A DNA stretch of 34,936 bases from Micromonosporaceae bacterium (GCA_003543035.1 DPJL01000298.1:1-34936), one strand, 5' to 3'; shown: positions 8,125 to 16,092, counted from the first letter of the stretch. Translations and numbers: made by a program. Notes: generated by a model not told the origin, from the sequence alone.

Positions 8125-10548
8125 ATGAACGTACGAACAAAAGCCCTTGCGCTTGTTGGCGCAGTGTCGCTGGTCCTGGCCGGACTGACGACCTCCGCCC
8201 AGGCCGCTCCGACTCGCTACGAAGCAGAGACGGCGCCGGCCACGTGCGACGGCACTATCGACTCGAATCACACCGGCTTCTCCGGGACCGGTTTCTGCAA
8301 CGCCATGAACGCGATCGGCGGTAACGCGACCTGGACGGTCAACGCGACCAGCGCGGGCAGTGCCACCATCGCCATTCGTTATGCCAACGGCACCACCACG
8401 AACCGCCCGGCTGACATCAGTGTCAACGGGACGGTCGTGCAAGCCGCGTCCGCGTTCAACCCGACCGGCGCGTGGACCACTTGGGCGACCAAAACCCTTA
8501 CCGCCAACGTGAACGCGGGTAACAACGTCATCCGCGTCGCGGGCACCACCGCGGTCGGCCCGGCAAACCTCGACTTCATTGACTTCGAGGTGGCGCCGCC
8601 GGCGAACTTCACCGACTACCAGGCCGAGTCCTGCACCATTTCGCAGGGTCTGGTGGAGTCCAACCACGCCGGCTTCACCGGCACCGGGTTCGTCAACACC
8701 GACAACGTCGCCGGCAGCTATGTGCAGTGCAGCGTGAGCTCGGCGGCGGCGGGCTCGTTCAGCGTCGAAATCCGTTACGCCAACGGCACCACGACCGACC
8801 GGCCGATGAGCATCACGGTCAACGGCACCGTGGTGGAAGCGTCGCGGTCCTTTGCCGGTACCGGTGCGTGGGCCACGTGGGCCACGCAGACGCTCAACGT
8901 GAACCTCAACGCGGGTGCCAACACCATTCGCGTCACGGCCACCACGGCCGGCGGCGGACCCAACCTGGACCGGTTCCGGGTAGGCGCCCCGGCCGACACC
9001 GAGCGGCCGACCGCACCCGGTCAGCCGGTCTGCTCCAACATCGGTGAGACCACCATCGATCTGGCGTGGCCTCTCGCGACGGACAATGTGGGCGTTGTCG
9101 CTTACGACATCTTCCACCTTGGTACTCAGATCGCCACCGCACCAACGTCGCCGACCACGCTCACCGGCCTGACGCCGAACACCGAATACTCGATTTCGGT
9201 CTTCGCGCGTGACGCCGCTGGCAACGTGGGTGACACGAGCCCGTTGGCCATCTGCCGTACGGCAGCTGTCAACGACCCGACCCCGCCGACCGCGCCGGGC
9301 AACCTGGCGTTCTCCGGTGTCACGCAGACCAGTGTCAACCTGACCTGGACCGCTTCCACCGACAACCGTGGCGTGACCGCGTACAACATTCGCAATAGCA
9401 GCAACGCCACCATTCACACGGTCACCGGCACCCCGCCGGCGACGAGCACCACCGTTCCCGGCCTGACCTGTGGCACCGCCTACACCTTGCATGCGGTGGC
9501 TCGGGACGCGGCGATGAACACCTCACCGTCTAGCAACACGGTTTCCTTCACCACCAGCGCTTGTGGTGGCCGGGGCACGCCGCAGACCCCGACGACGATC
9601 GCGGGTGGCTGGGACATTCCGTGGGACATCTCCTGGTACCCGGACGGCTCCGCCGCACTGGTGACCGAGCGCGACACGTTCCGGGTCTTCAAGCTCAGCC
9701 CGAACGGCACGAAGACTCAGGTCGGCTCGGTGCCCAACAGCCAGACCACCGATGGTGAGGGTGGCCTGATGGGCGTTGCCTTGTCACCTACGTGGAACGG
9801 CACGAGCGATCAGGATGTGTTCTTCTTCCACACGTCCACCGACGCGAACCGCATCGCGAAGATGACCTTCAACGGGTCCACCTTGACCGGATACACCACG
9901 CTGCTCACGGGTATCCGTAAGAGCCGCTTCCACAATGGCGGCCGGCTCAAGTTCGGCCCGGACGGTTTCCTTTACGCGACAACGGGTGACTCGCAGCAGA
10001 GCAACCTCGCGCAGAACCGCGACTCGCTCAACGGCAAGATCCTGCGGCTCACCAAGACCGGTGCCGCGGCACCGGGCAACCCCTTCGGCACCCGGATCTA
10101 CAGCTGGGGTCACCGCAACCCGCAGGGCATCGCCTGGGACTCGGCCGGTCGGCTGTGGTCCTCGGAGCTGGGCAACTCCAGCGCCGACGAGCTGAACCTG
10201 ATCGAGTCGGGCAAGAACTACGGCTGGCCGACCTGTGAAGGCACCTGCAGTGTCGCCGGCATGACGAACCCGAAGAAGACGTGGTCGGTGAGCACGGCAT
10301 CGCCCAGCGGCATCGCCATCGTCAACGACACCGTCTACATGGCAGCGTTGCGCGGCCAGCGGTTGTGGCGCATCGAGCTCAACGGCACGAGCGCGGGCAC
10401 CACGACGGCTTATTTCGTCAGCACCTACGGCCGCCTACGCGCGGTGGAAAAGGTGCCCGGAGTGAACGCCATCTGGTTCGGCAGCACCAACTCCGACAAC
10501 AACGGAAGCGGCGCGGCCGACGTGATCCGCAGATCGAACATCCAGTAA
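8125..10548 (+). CDS. Secreted PQQ-dependent sugar dehydrogenase (GSDH family): CBM35-CBM35-FN3-FN3-dehydrogenase
   Basis: An 807-aa protein. ATG 8125 follows AGGAGG closely; an ATG at 8113 overlapping the chitinase stop is an alternative. A signal peptide ends near residue 27 (TTSAQA). Modules: CBM35 (27-157, with the cysteine pair), CBM35 (164-287), FN3 (293-377), FN3 (387-478), then a six-bladed beta-propeller (486-807) of the glucose/sorbosone dehydrogenase family, which includes soluble glucose dehydrogenase, YliI and the AA12 pyranose dehydrogenases. Key elements are FHNGGRLKFGPDGFLYATTGD with the probable catalytic H603, LNGKILRL, and the PQQ-site motif GHRNPQG (H663). It would oxidise sugars at the C1 hemiacetal using PQQ and calcium. 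Its place 8 nt after the pqq-chitinase genes supports PQQ as its cofactor. Electron acceptor and substrate are unknown. Confidence 0.9.
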   Translation: MNVRTKALALVGAVSLVLAGLTTSAQAAPTRYEAETAPATCDGTIDSNHTGFSGTGFCNAMNAIGGNATWTVNATSAGSATIAIRYANGTTTNRPADISVNGTVVQAASAFNPTGAWTTWATKTLTANVNAGNNVIRVAGTTAVGPANLDFIDFEVAPPANFTDYQAESCTISQGLVESNHAGFTGTGFVNTDNVAGSYVQCSVSSAAAGSFSVEIRYANGTTTDRPMSITVNGTVVEASRSFAGTGAWATWATQTLNVNLNAGANTIRVTATTAGGGPNLDRFRVGAPADTERPTAPGQPVCSNIGETTIDLAWPLATDNVGVVAYDIFHLGTQIATAPTSPTTLTGLTPNTEYSISVFARDAAGNVGDTSPLAICRTAAVNDPTPPTAPGNLAFSGVTQTSVNLTWTASTDNRGVTAYNIRNSSNATIHTVTGTPPATSTTVPGLTCGTAYTLHAVARDAAMNTSPSSNTVSFTTSACGGRGTPQTPTTIAGGWDIPWDISWYPDGSAALVTERDTFRVFKLSPNGTKTQVGSVPNSQTTDGEGGLMGVALSPTWNGTSDQDVFFFHTSTDANRIAKMTFNGSTLTGYTTLLTGIRKSRFHNGGRLKFGPDGFLYATTGDSQQSNLAQNRDSLNGKILRLTKTGAAAPGNPFGTRIYSWGHRNPQGIAWDSAGRLWSSELGNSSADELNLIESGKNYGWPTCEGTCSVAGMTNPKKTWSVSTASPSGIAIVNDTVYMAALRGQRLWRIELNGTSAGTTTAYFVSTYGRLRAVEKVPGVNAIWFGSTNSDNNGSGAADVIRRSNIQ

Positions 10549-10554
10549 TCCATC

Positions 10555-10593
10555 GGCCCGCTGTCGCGAGCGTGCGGCGTGCGGCGGCGGGCC
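10555..10593 (+). terminator. Weak GC-rich inverted repeat after the dehydrogenase gene
   Basis: GGCCCGC (10555-10561) and GCGGGCC (10587-10593) can pair across a 25-nt GC-rich loop, starting 6 nt after the dehydrogenase stop. There is no T-tract. It may attenuate transcription between the PQQ operon and the GH5 gene, but pairing like this is common in GC-rich gaps. Confidence 0.3.
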
Positions 10594-10622
10594 ACCTCCG
10601 CGTCCCCCTCAGGAGTGTCCAC

Positions 10623-12698
10623 ATGAGATACAAAAGGAGCGTGGCTCTTTGTGCAGCCGCGCTGTTGACAGCAGTGTCGTTGCAATCGGCGGCAAACGCC
10701 GCACCGACTCGTTATGAGGCGGAAACCGCTCCAGCCGTCTGCAACGGCACCATTGACAGCAACCATCTCGGCTTCTCCGGGACAGGTTTCTGCAACGCCA
10801 ACAACGCCGTTGGCGGGTATGCCGAGTGGACCGTGAACGCGTCCAGCGCGGGCACCGCCACCATCGGCATTCGCTATGCCAACGGCACCACCACCAATCG
10901 CCCGGCTGACATCAGCGTCAACGGCACCGTGGTGCAAGCCGCGTCGGCGTTCAACGGCACCGGCGCCTGGGCCACGTGGGCGACCAAAACCCTTACCGCG
11001 TCGGTGAATGCGGGCTCGAACACGATCCGGGTGGCCGGTACGACGGCAGTCGGCCCGGCGAACCTTGACTTCGTCGACTTCGAGGTCGCCCCGTCGCAGG
11101 GCTTCACCGACTACCAGGCGGAGAACTGCACCATTTCGCAGGGTCTCGTGGAATCCAACCATGCGGGCTTCACCGGTACCGGTTTTGTCAACTACGACAA
11201 CGTCACCGGGTCCTATGTGGAGTGTTCCATCAACGCCTCCTCGGCCGGCAGCGCGACGCTGACCTTCCGCTATGCCAACGGCACCACCACCGACCGGCCC
11301 CTGTCGGTCAACGGGACCACTGTGAGCTTCCCCGGCACCGGCGCGTGGACCACGTGGGCCGATGTCAATGTGACCGTCAACCTCAACGCCGGAGCCAACC
11401 TCATCCGCGCGACGGCCACAACGGCAAGCGGCGGGCCAAACCTGGACCGCGTCCGCTCCTCGGTCACCGGACCGCCGGACACCACACCGCCCAGCACCCC
11501 GGGCAACCCCACCTGTTCCAACATCGGCTCGACCAGCCTGACCCTCTCCTGGGCGGCGTCGACCGATAACGTCGGGGTGACTGGATACAAGGTGTACCAA
11601 GGCACGGTCGTCAAGGCCACGCCTTCCACCAACACCGCAACGATCAGCGGCCTGACTCCGGCAACGAGCTACACCTTCTCCATCGGTGCGGTTGACGCCG
11701 CGGGTAACGAGTCGGCTCGCAGCAACTCGGTGAACTGCACGACTCAGTCGGGCGGATCCGGTACACCCGTGGCAATCAACGGCCAACTGCATGTCTGCGG
11801 CACGAAACTGTGCAACCAGTACAACCAGCCGATCCAGTTGCGCGGCATGTCCTCGCACGGCCTGCAGTGGTACTACCAGTGCCTCAACACGGCTTCCCTG
11901 GACGCGTTGGCCAACGACTGGAACGCCGACATCATCCGGATCTCGATGTACATCCAGGAGGGTGGCTACGACACCAACCCGCGGCTGTTCACCGACCGGG
12001 TGCACAGCCTCATCGAGCAGGCCACCGCGCGCGGCATGTATGCCCTCGTCGACTGGCACATGCTCACGCCGGGTGACCCGAACGTCAACCTGAGCAAGGC
12101 GAGGACCTTCTTCACCGAGATCGCCAACCGGCACAAGAACAAGGTGAATATCATCTACGAGGTGGCCAATGAGCCCAACGGCGTCTCGTGGACGAGCATC
12201 CGCAACTATCACCACGCGATCATCCCGACGATCCGAGCCGAGGACGCCGACAGCGTGATCCTGCTCGGCACGCGTGCGTGGTCGTCCCTGGGTATCTCTG
12301 ATGGCGCAAGCGAATCCGAGATCATCAACAACCCGGTCAACGCCACGAACATCATGTACACGTTCCACTTCTACGCCGCCTCGCACGGCAGTTCCTACCT
12401 GAACGCCCTTTCCCGTGCGGCAGACCAGATCCCGATGTTCGTCACCGAGTTCGGCACGCAGACCGCCTCCGGTGACGGCGGGAACAACTTCTCGATGTCC
12501 CAGCAGTACATAGATCTGATGGCGAACAAGAAGATCAGCTGGACGAACTGGAACTACTCCGACGACTCCCGTTCGGGAGCCGTGTTCACCGGCGGCACCT
12601 GCCCCGGTGGGCCGTTCGCGGGCACGAGCAGGCTGAAGCCGGCCGGTGTCTGGGTCCGCGACCGGATCCGTACCCCGGACAACTTCCCTACCAGTTGA
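10623..12698 (+). CDS. Secreted GH5 cellulase/endoglucanase: CBM35-CBM35-FN3-GH5
   Basis: A 691-aa protein; ATG 10623 has AGGAG at 10610-10614 and starts a clear signal peptide ending AANA near residue 26. CBM35 modules occupy about 27-156 (cysteine-pair type) and 160-279, an FN3 domain 285-376, and GH5 383-691. The catalytic domain resembles subfamily GH5_2 endo-beta-1,4-glucanases: LRGMSSHGLQWY, ADIIRISMYIQEGGY, YALVDWHMLTPGDP, the acid/base in YEVANEPNG (E517), MYTFHFYA, and the nucleophile in FVTEFGTQ (E609), followed by WTNWNYSDD. It would cut internal bonds of cellulose or a related beta-glucan outside the cell. It lies 74 nt after the dehydrogenase gene and may be the last cistron of that operon or a separate unit. 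Confidence 0.92.
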   Translation: MRYKRSVALCAAALLTAVSLQSAANAAPTRYEAETAPAVCNGTIDSNHLGFSGTGFCNANNAVGGYAEWTVNASSAGTATIGIRYANGTTTNRPADISVNGTVVQAASAFNGTGAWATWATKTLTASVNAGSNTIRVAGTTAVGPANLDFVDFEVAPSQGFTDYQAENCTISQGLVESNHAGFTGTGFVNYDNVTGSYVECSINASSAGSATLTFRYANGTTTDRPLSVNGTTVSFPGTGAWTTWADVNVTVNLNAGANLIRATATTASGGPNLDRVRSSVTGPPDTTPPSTPGNPTCSNIGSTSLTLSWAASTDNVGVTGYKVYQGTVVKATPSTNTATISGLTPATSYTFSIGAVDAAGNESARSNSVNCTTQSGGSGTPVAINGQLHVCGTKLCNQYNQPIQLRGMSSHGLQWYYQCLNTASLDALANDWNADIIRISMYIQEGGYDTNPRLFTDRVHSLIEQATARGMYALVDWHMLTPGDPNVNLSKARTFFTEIANRHKNKVNIIYEVANEPNGVSWTSIRNYHHAIIPTIRAEDADSVILLGTRAWSSLGISDGASESEIINNPVNATNIMYTFHFYAASHGSSYLNALSRAADQIPMFVTEFGTQTASGDGGNNFSMSQQYIDLMANKKISWTNWNYSDDSRSGAVFTGGTCPGGPFAGTSRLKPAGVWVRDRIRTPDNFPTS

Positions 12699-12726
12699 GC
12701 ACCAGCTAGTTGACAGATGCAAATAT

Positions 12727-12760
12727 GTATGGTGGTCTAGCCCGGTCTAGACCACCATAC
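12727..12760 (+). promoter_or_regulatory. DasR (dre)-like operator, 14-bp inverted repeat upstream of GH20
   Basis: GTATGGTGGTCTAG (12727-12740) and CTAGACCACCATAC (12747-12760) are perfect inverted repeats with a 6-nt loop. The segment GGTCTAGACCA (12745-12755) matches 11 of 12 positions of the DasR core TGGTCTAGACCA, and the left arm carries a second half-site, TGGTCTAG (12733-12740). DasR is the GntR-family regulator of GlcNAc and chitin use, which fits the N-acetylhexosaminidase gene that begins 14 nt later. A TTGACA at 12710-12715 is a candidate -35 box, without a convincing -10. Confidence 0.75.
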
Positions 12761-12774
12761 TATTTGGAGCTGTC

Positions 12775-15045
12775 ATGCGTTTACGCGCCCTCGGAACGCT
12801 GATCGTCATAGTGGCCGCGATGGCCCTGGCCCCACCGGGCCAGGCCGTGGCCGCGCCCAACCAGCAGACCGTCCCTGCAATGAGGCAGTGGACCACCGGT
12901 ACTGGTTCCTACACCTTCACGACAGGGAGCCGGATCGTTGTCGATCCCGCCCACGCATCCCAACTCTCCAATGACGCCAGCACCTTCGCCACCGACCTCG
13001 GCACATTGACCGGGCGCACGATAACCGTGGTGCAGCAGGCTACTCCGGCCACCGGCGACATCTTCCTCACCCTGGGCAGCAGCGATCCGGCCGAGGGCTA
13101 CACGGTGACGGTCGGCTCAACCGTTCGCATCCAGGGCCGCGACTCCGCGGGAGCCTTCTACGGCACACGATCGGTGCTCCAGCTGCTACGCCAGTCTTCG
13201 AGTATCGCCGCGGGGACAGCGCGAGACTGGCCCACCAAGCAGGAGCGCGGTCTGATGGTGGACCAGGGCCGCAAGTTCTTCACCGTCGACTGGCTTAAGA
13301 AGCACATCAAAGAGCTGGCCTACCTGAAGCTCAATGTCTTCCACTTCCATCTGTCCGACACGTTCGGTTTCCGGCTGGAGAGCAGCAGCCACCCCGAAGT
13401 GGTTTCTTCGCAGCACTACACCAAGGCGCAGATAAGCGAATTGGTCGCCCTGGGCGCCAAGTACCACATCACCATCATCCCCGAGATCGACATGCCGGGG
13501 CACATGAACGCCATCCTCGCCCCGCACCCCGAGTTGCAGCTGGATAACCAGTCAGGTCAACGGGATCCTTACTTCCTTGACCTGTCCGAAGCGGGTGCCT
13601 ACACCCTGGCGCAGGATCTCATCAACGAATACCTGCCGCTCTTTCCGGCTCGCTATTGGCATCTCGGCGCGGATGAGTACGTCTCGAACTACTCCGCTTA
13701 CCCGCAGTTGTTGACTTACGCACGGGCTCACTACGGCGCCAACGCCACGGCGAAGGACACGTACTACGGTTTCATCAATTGGGTCAACGACATCGTGCGC
13801 GCCGGCGGCAAGACCCTGCGGATGTGGAACGACGGCATCAAGTCCGGCGACGGCACCATCAACCCGGCGTCGAACATCGTGGTCGAGTACTGGTACAACT
13901 ATGGCCTTACCCCGCAGCAACTTCTGGGTCGCGGGCACACCATCGCGAACGAGTCGTGGGACCCGACCTACTACGTCCTCGGCGGCGACAAGCCCGACAA
14001 CGCCTGGGCCTACGAGACCTGGAATCCGGAGCTGTTCCAAGGCGGAACCACGACCAACGATGCCTCGCGCAACCTCGGCTCGAACGTCCACGTCTGGTGT
14101 GACAACCCGAATGCGGAGACCGAGGAGCAGATCGCGGGTGGCATCAAGTACACCCTTCGAGTGCTCGCTCAGCAGACATGGGGCTCACCGAAACCCGTAT
14201 CCACTTATGCCGCTTGGGTTCCCATCGCCGACGCGATCGGGCGGGCACCCGGCTGGCCGGTCGACACTCCGGCCGGCAATCTCGCGCTGAACAAGCCGGT
14301 CACTGTCTCCTCGACCGAGACCGCGAACTTCCCTGGCACCAACGCTGTTGACGGCTCGTACGGATCCCGGTGGGCGAGCGCCTATGTCGACCCGTCCTGG
14401 ATCCGGGTCGATCTGGGATCGGTGGTTTCCCTCAGTCGCGTCGTGCTGCGCTGGGAAGCCGCATATGGCCGGGGCTACCAGATTCAGCTCTCCAACGACG
14501 GGACCAACTGGACCAACGTCTACTCGACGACGACCGGTGACGGCGGCGTCGACGACCTGACGATCTCCGGCTCCGGGCGATATCTGCGGATGAACGGGAC
14601 GGCTCGCGCCACTTCGTGGGGCTACTCGCTATGGGAGATCGAGGCTTATGGTTCGGCCAATCCGAACCGCGCGCTGAATCGCCCGGTCGCTGTTTCGTCC
14701 ACCGAAACCGCCAACTTCCCCGGCAGCGCAGCCGTCGACGGCTCGGGCACGACCCGTTGGTCGAGCGGTTACGTTGACCCGTCCTGGATCCAGGTCGACC
14801 TCGGCTCGACCATCGCTCTGAACCGGGTGGTGCTGCGCTGGGAGACGGCCTACGGTCGCGCTTACCAGATCCAGACCTCACCCGACGGTACAAATTGGGC
14901 AACGATCTATTCCACGAGTACCGGTGATGGCGGCGTGGATGACCTGACAGTTTCCGGCTCCGGCCGGTATCTGCGGATGTACGGCACAGCCCGGGCGACT
15001 TCGTGGGGCTATTCCCTCTGGGAGCTGGAGGCCTACGGCAACTGA
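12775..15045 (+). CDS. Secreted GH20 beta-N-acetylhexosaminidase with two C-terminal F5/8C (CBM32-like) modules
   Basis: A 756-aa protein with GGAG (12766-12769) before ATG 12775 and a signal peptide ending near residue 26 (PGQAVA). After a GH20b-type N-terminal domain (about 35-160), the GH20 barrel (about 163-500) shows RGLMVDQGRKFF, LKLNVFHFHLSDTFGFRLE, IIPEIDMPGHMNA and the catalytic pair in WHLGADEY (D300/E301) used for substrate-assisted removal of terminal GlcNAc or GalNAc. Residues about 502-626 and 631-756 are two near-identical F5/8 type C modules (LNKPVxVSSTETANFPG, VDPSWIxVDLG, GYSLWExEAYG) likely to bind galactose or N-acetylhexosamine-containing glycans. A DasR-like operator immediately upstream points to GlcNAc-responsive control. 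A GC-rich hairpin follows the stop. Confidence 0.93.
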   Translation: MRLRALGTLIVIVAAMALAPPGQAVAAPNQQTVPAMRQWTTGTGSYTFTTGSRIVVDPAHASQLSNDASTFATDLGTLTGRTITVVQQATPATGDIFLTLGSSDPAEGYTVTVGSTVRIQGRDSAGAFYGTRSVLQLLRQSSSIAAGTARDWPTKQERGLMVDQGRKFFTVDWLKKHIKELAYLKLNVFHFHLSDTFGFRLESSSHPEVVSSQHYTKAQISELVALGAKYHITIIPEIDMPGHMNAILAPHPELQLDNQSGQRDPYFLDLSEAGAYTLAQDLINEYLPLFPARYWHLGADEYVSNYSAYPQLLTYARAHYGANATAKDTYYGFINWVNDIVRAGGKTLRMWNDGIKSGDGTINPASNIVVEYWYNYGLTPQQLLGRGHTIANESWDPTYYVLGGDKPDNAWAYETWNPELFQGGTTTNDASRNLGSNVHVWCDNPNAETEEQIAGGIKYTLRVLAQQTWGSPKPVSTYAAWVPIADAIGRAPGWPVDTPAGNLALNKPVTVSSTETANFPGTNAVDGSYGSRWASAYVDPSWIRVDLGSVVSLSRVVLRWEAAYGRGYQIQLSNDGTNWTNVYSTTTGDGGVDDLTISGSGRYLRMNGTARATSWGYSLWEIEAYGSANPNRALNRPVAVSSTETANFPGSAAVDGSGTTRWSSGYVDPSWIQVDLGSTIALNRVVLRWETAYGRAYQIQTSPDGTNWATIYSTSTGDGGVDDLTVSGSGRYLRMYGTARATSWGYSLWELEAYGN
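14281..15042 (+). repeat. Tandem duplication of the F5/8C module in the GH20 gene
   Basis: Two copies of about 370 nt, 14281-14653 and 14665-15042, encode nearly the same protein module. They agree closely at DNA level, with differences mostly at third codon positions. Confidence 0.8.
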
Positions 15046-15076
15046 ATGCTCATCACAGCCTGATGAGCCGGCGGTC

Positions 15077-15101
15077 CACGGCAGCCCGAACGGCTGCCGT
15101 G
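15077..15101 (+). terminator. Probable terminator after the GH20 gene
   Basis: CACGGCAGCC (15077-15086) and GGCTGCCGTG (15092-15101) form a perfect 10-bp stem with a 5-nt loop, 31 nt after the GH20 stop. There is no T-tract, as is common in actinomycetes. Confidence 0.6.
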
Positions 15102-15144
15102 CGACTGTCGGCGCCGAGCGTGCCGCAATCTGCTCAAGTGCGGC

Positions 15145-15492
15145 GTGGCCGCACCCGGATCTTTGCGCCCCCTCCCATCCGGCGCGAAGCCGCAGCCGTG
15201 CCGCCGGAGGGGTACAGGCTCGGTCGGCTGGGCGCCCTACCGCGCCTTCGGCACGGCCGACAGCGTGCCCGGAGTGCTCCGAGCCCACCGTGAGTTGCTC
15301 AAGCTCGACTTCTTCCCCAAGGTCGAGCCGGGCAACATGCGGACAGCCCTTGACCTGTGGTTTAACGCTCTGACCGAGAAAGCCGAAGCGCCGATTCCGA
15401 AGAAATGGATCGGCCGGCTCGACGTGTTCGCCAAGGAGAACATCAAGATCATGGCGGTGGCGCATCGGGTCGACCAGCCCAAGGACCTGTAA
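15145..15492 (+). pseudogene. Possible gene remnant, unrecognised protein fragment
   Basis: The stretch 15102-15544 holds no convincing intact gene. One frame stays open for 115 codons (15145-15492) and its second half looks protein-like (for example LRAHRELLKLDFFPKVEP and LTEKAEAPIPKKWIGRL, with balanced charge and normal codon use). There is no ribosome binding site at the GTG start, and the first 25 codons are low-complexity and arginine/proline rich. It may be the 3' end of a decayed gene whose 5' part is lost or frameshifted. I do not recognise the family. Confidence 0.3.
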
Positions 15493-15544
15493 CGATGTGG
15501 ACATCGGCGGGGAGCCTGCGCTCCCGGCCGATTAGGGTTGGGCT

Positions 15545-16051
15545 ATGAGTGTTGCTGTATTTCTGCGCGGGATCAATGTCGGCGGTAACAAGAAGATCCC
15601 CATGGCCGGGTTGCGCCAGGCGCTGGAACGGCACGGCTACACCGGCGTAAAGACGTTGCTGCAGAGCGGAAACGTGATCCTGGACAAGGCGGATGCGGTC
15701 GATATCGAGAAGATCATCCAGGCCGAATTCGCGATGGATGTGCGAGTCATGATCCGGACGCACGGTGAGCTGACCAAGGTGATTTCGGGCAACCCCTTCA
15801 AACGGCATGAGGACCAACCGTCGAGACTGGCCGTGGCGTTCCTGGAAAAGGACCCCGGCGAGGTGACCATCGACCGGGCGTTCTACGAGCCCGATGACTT
15901 CGTCGTCAAAGGGAAGGAGATCTATCTCTGGTTCCCAAACGGGCAGGCTGAGACCAAACTGCTTAATAGCGCGTTCCAGCGGGCGGTCGGGGTAGCCGCG
16001 ACGGTCCGCAACTGGAACACGGTGACGAAGATGGCTGATCTCACGAAGTAA
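15545..16051 (+). CDS. DUF1697 family protein
   Basis: A 168-aa protein that opens with VAVFLRGINVGGNKKIPM and continues with LLQSGNVIL, the conserved start of DUF1697 proteins, and ends with an RNWNTVTKM segment typical of that family. Full family length. The function is not established; no signal peptide or membrane segment is visible, so it should be cytosolic. The ribosome binding site before ATG 15545 is weak. It is a stand-alone gene next to an unrelated radical SAM gene. Confidence 0.85.
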   Translation: MSVAVFLRGINVGGNKKIPMAGLRQALERHGYTGVKTLLQSGNVILDKADAVDIEKIIQAEFAMDVRVMIRTHGELTKVISGNPFKRHEDQPSRLAVAFLEKDPGEVTIDRAFYEPDDFVVKGKEIYLWFPNGQAETKLLNSAFQRAVGVAATVRNWNTVTKMADLTK

Positions 16052-16066
16052 CCGGCACAGATTCAC

Positions 16067-16092
16067 GGGGCACGGGGCCACGGGGCACGGGG
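16067..16092 (+). other. G-quadruplex motif / tandem CACGGGG heptamers upstream of the radical SAM gene
   Basis: Four GGGG tracts at 16067-16070, 16074-16077, 16082-16085 and 16089-16092 are separated by 3, 4 and 3 nt, a textbook intramolecular quadruplex pattern on the coding strand. Seen another way it is four copies of CACGGGG (starting 16064, 16071, 16079 and 16086). It lies 32 nt before the GTG start of the maturase gene, in its likely leader or promoter. Confidence 0.7.

Noticed and set aside
10281..10622. N-terminal extension of the GH5 protein by 114 codons
   Set aside because: The extension reads through the end of the dehydrogenase gene in another frame, and a signal peptide with ribosome binding site begins exactly at 10623.
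375..11460. CBM repeat patches as a CRISPR array or insertion sequence
   Set aside because: The repeats are in-frame protein modules within large secreted enzymes, are not regularly spaced short repeats, and no cas or transposase gene is present.
10425..12722. Long minus-strand open frame of 765 codons opposite the GH5 gene
   Set aside because: It mirrors the codon periodicity of the GH5 gene, gives an Arg/Gly/Val-rich product without domains, and has no start context. Similar shadows opposite the dehydrogenase (8107-9492), GH28 (1343-2386) and other genes were dismissed for the same reason.
12727..12760. The palindrome before GH20 as only a terminator of GH5
   Set aside because: It lacks a T-tract and closely matches the DasR operator next to a GlcNAc-releasing enzyme, so a regulatory role is more likely; a double role cannot be excluded.
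14878..15504. Minus-strand frame of 208 codons covering the gap after GH20
   Set aside because: Its first part opposes a protein-like plus-strand frame and its last part opposes the GH20 gene; no ribosome binding site or recognisable motif.
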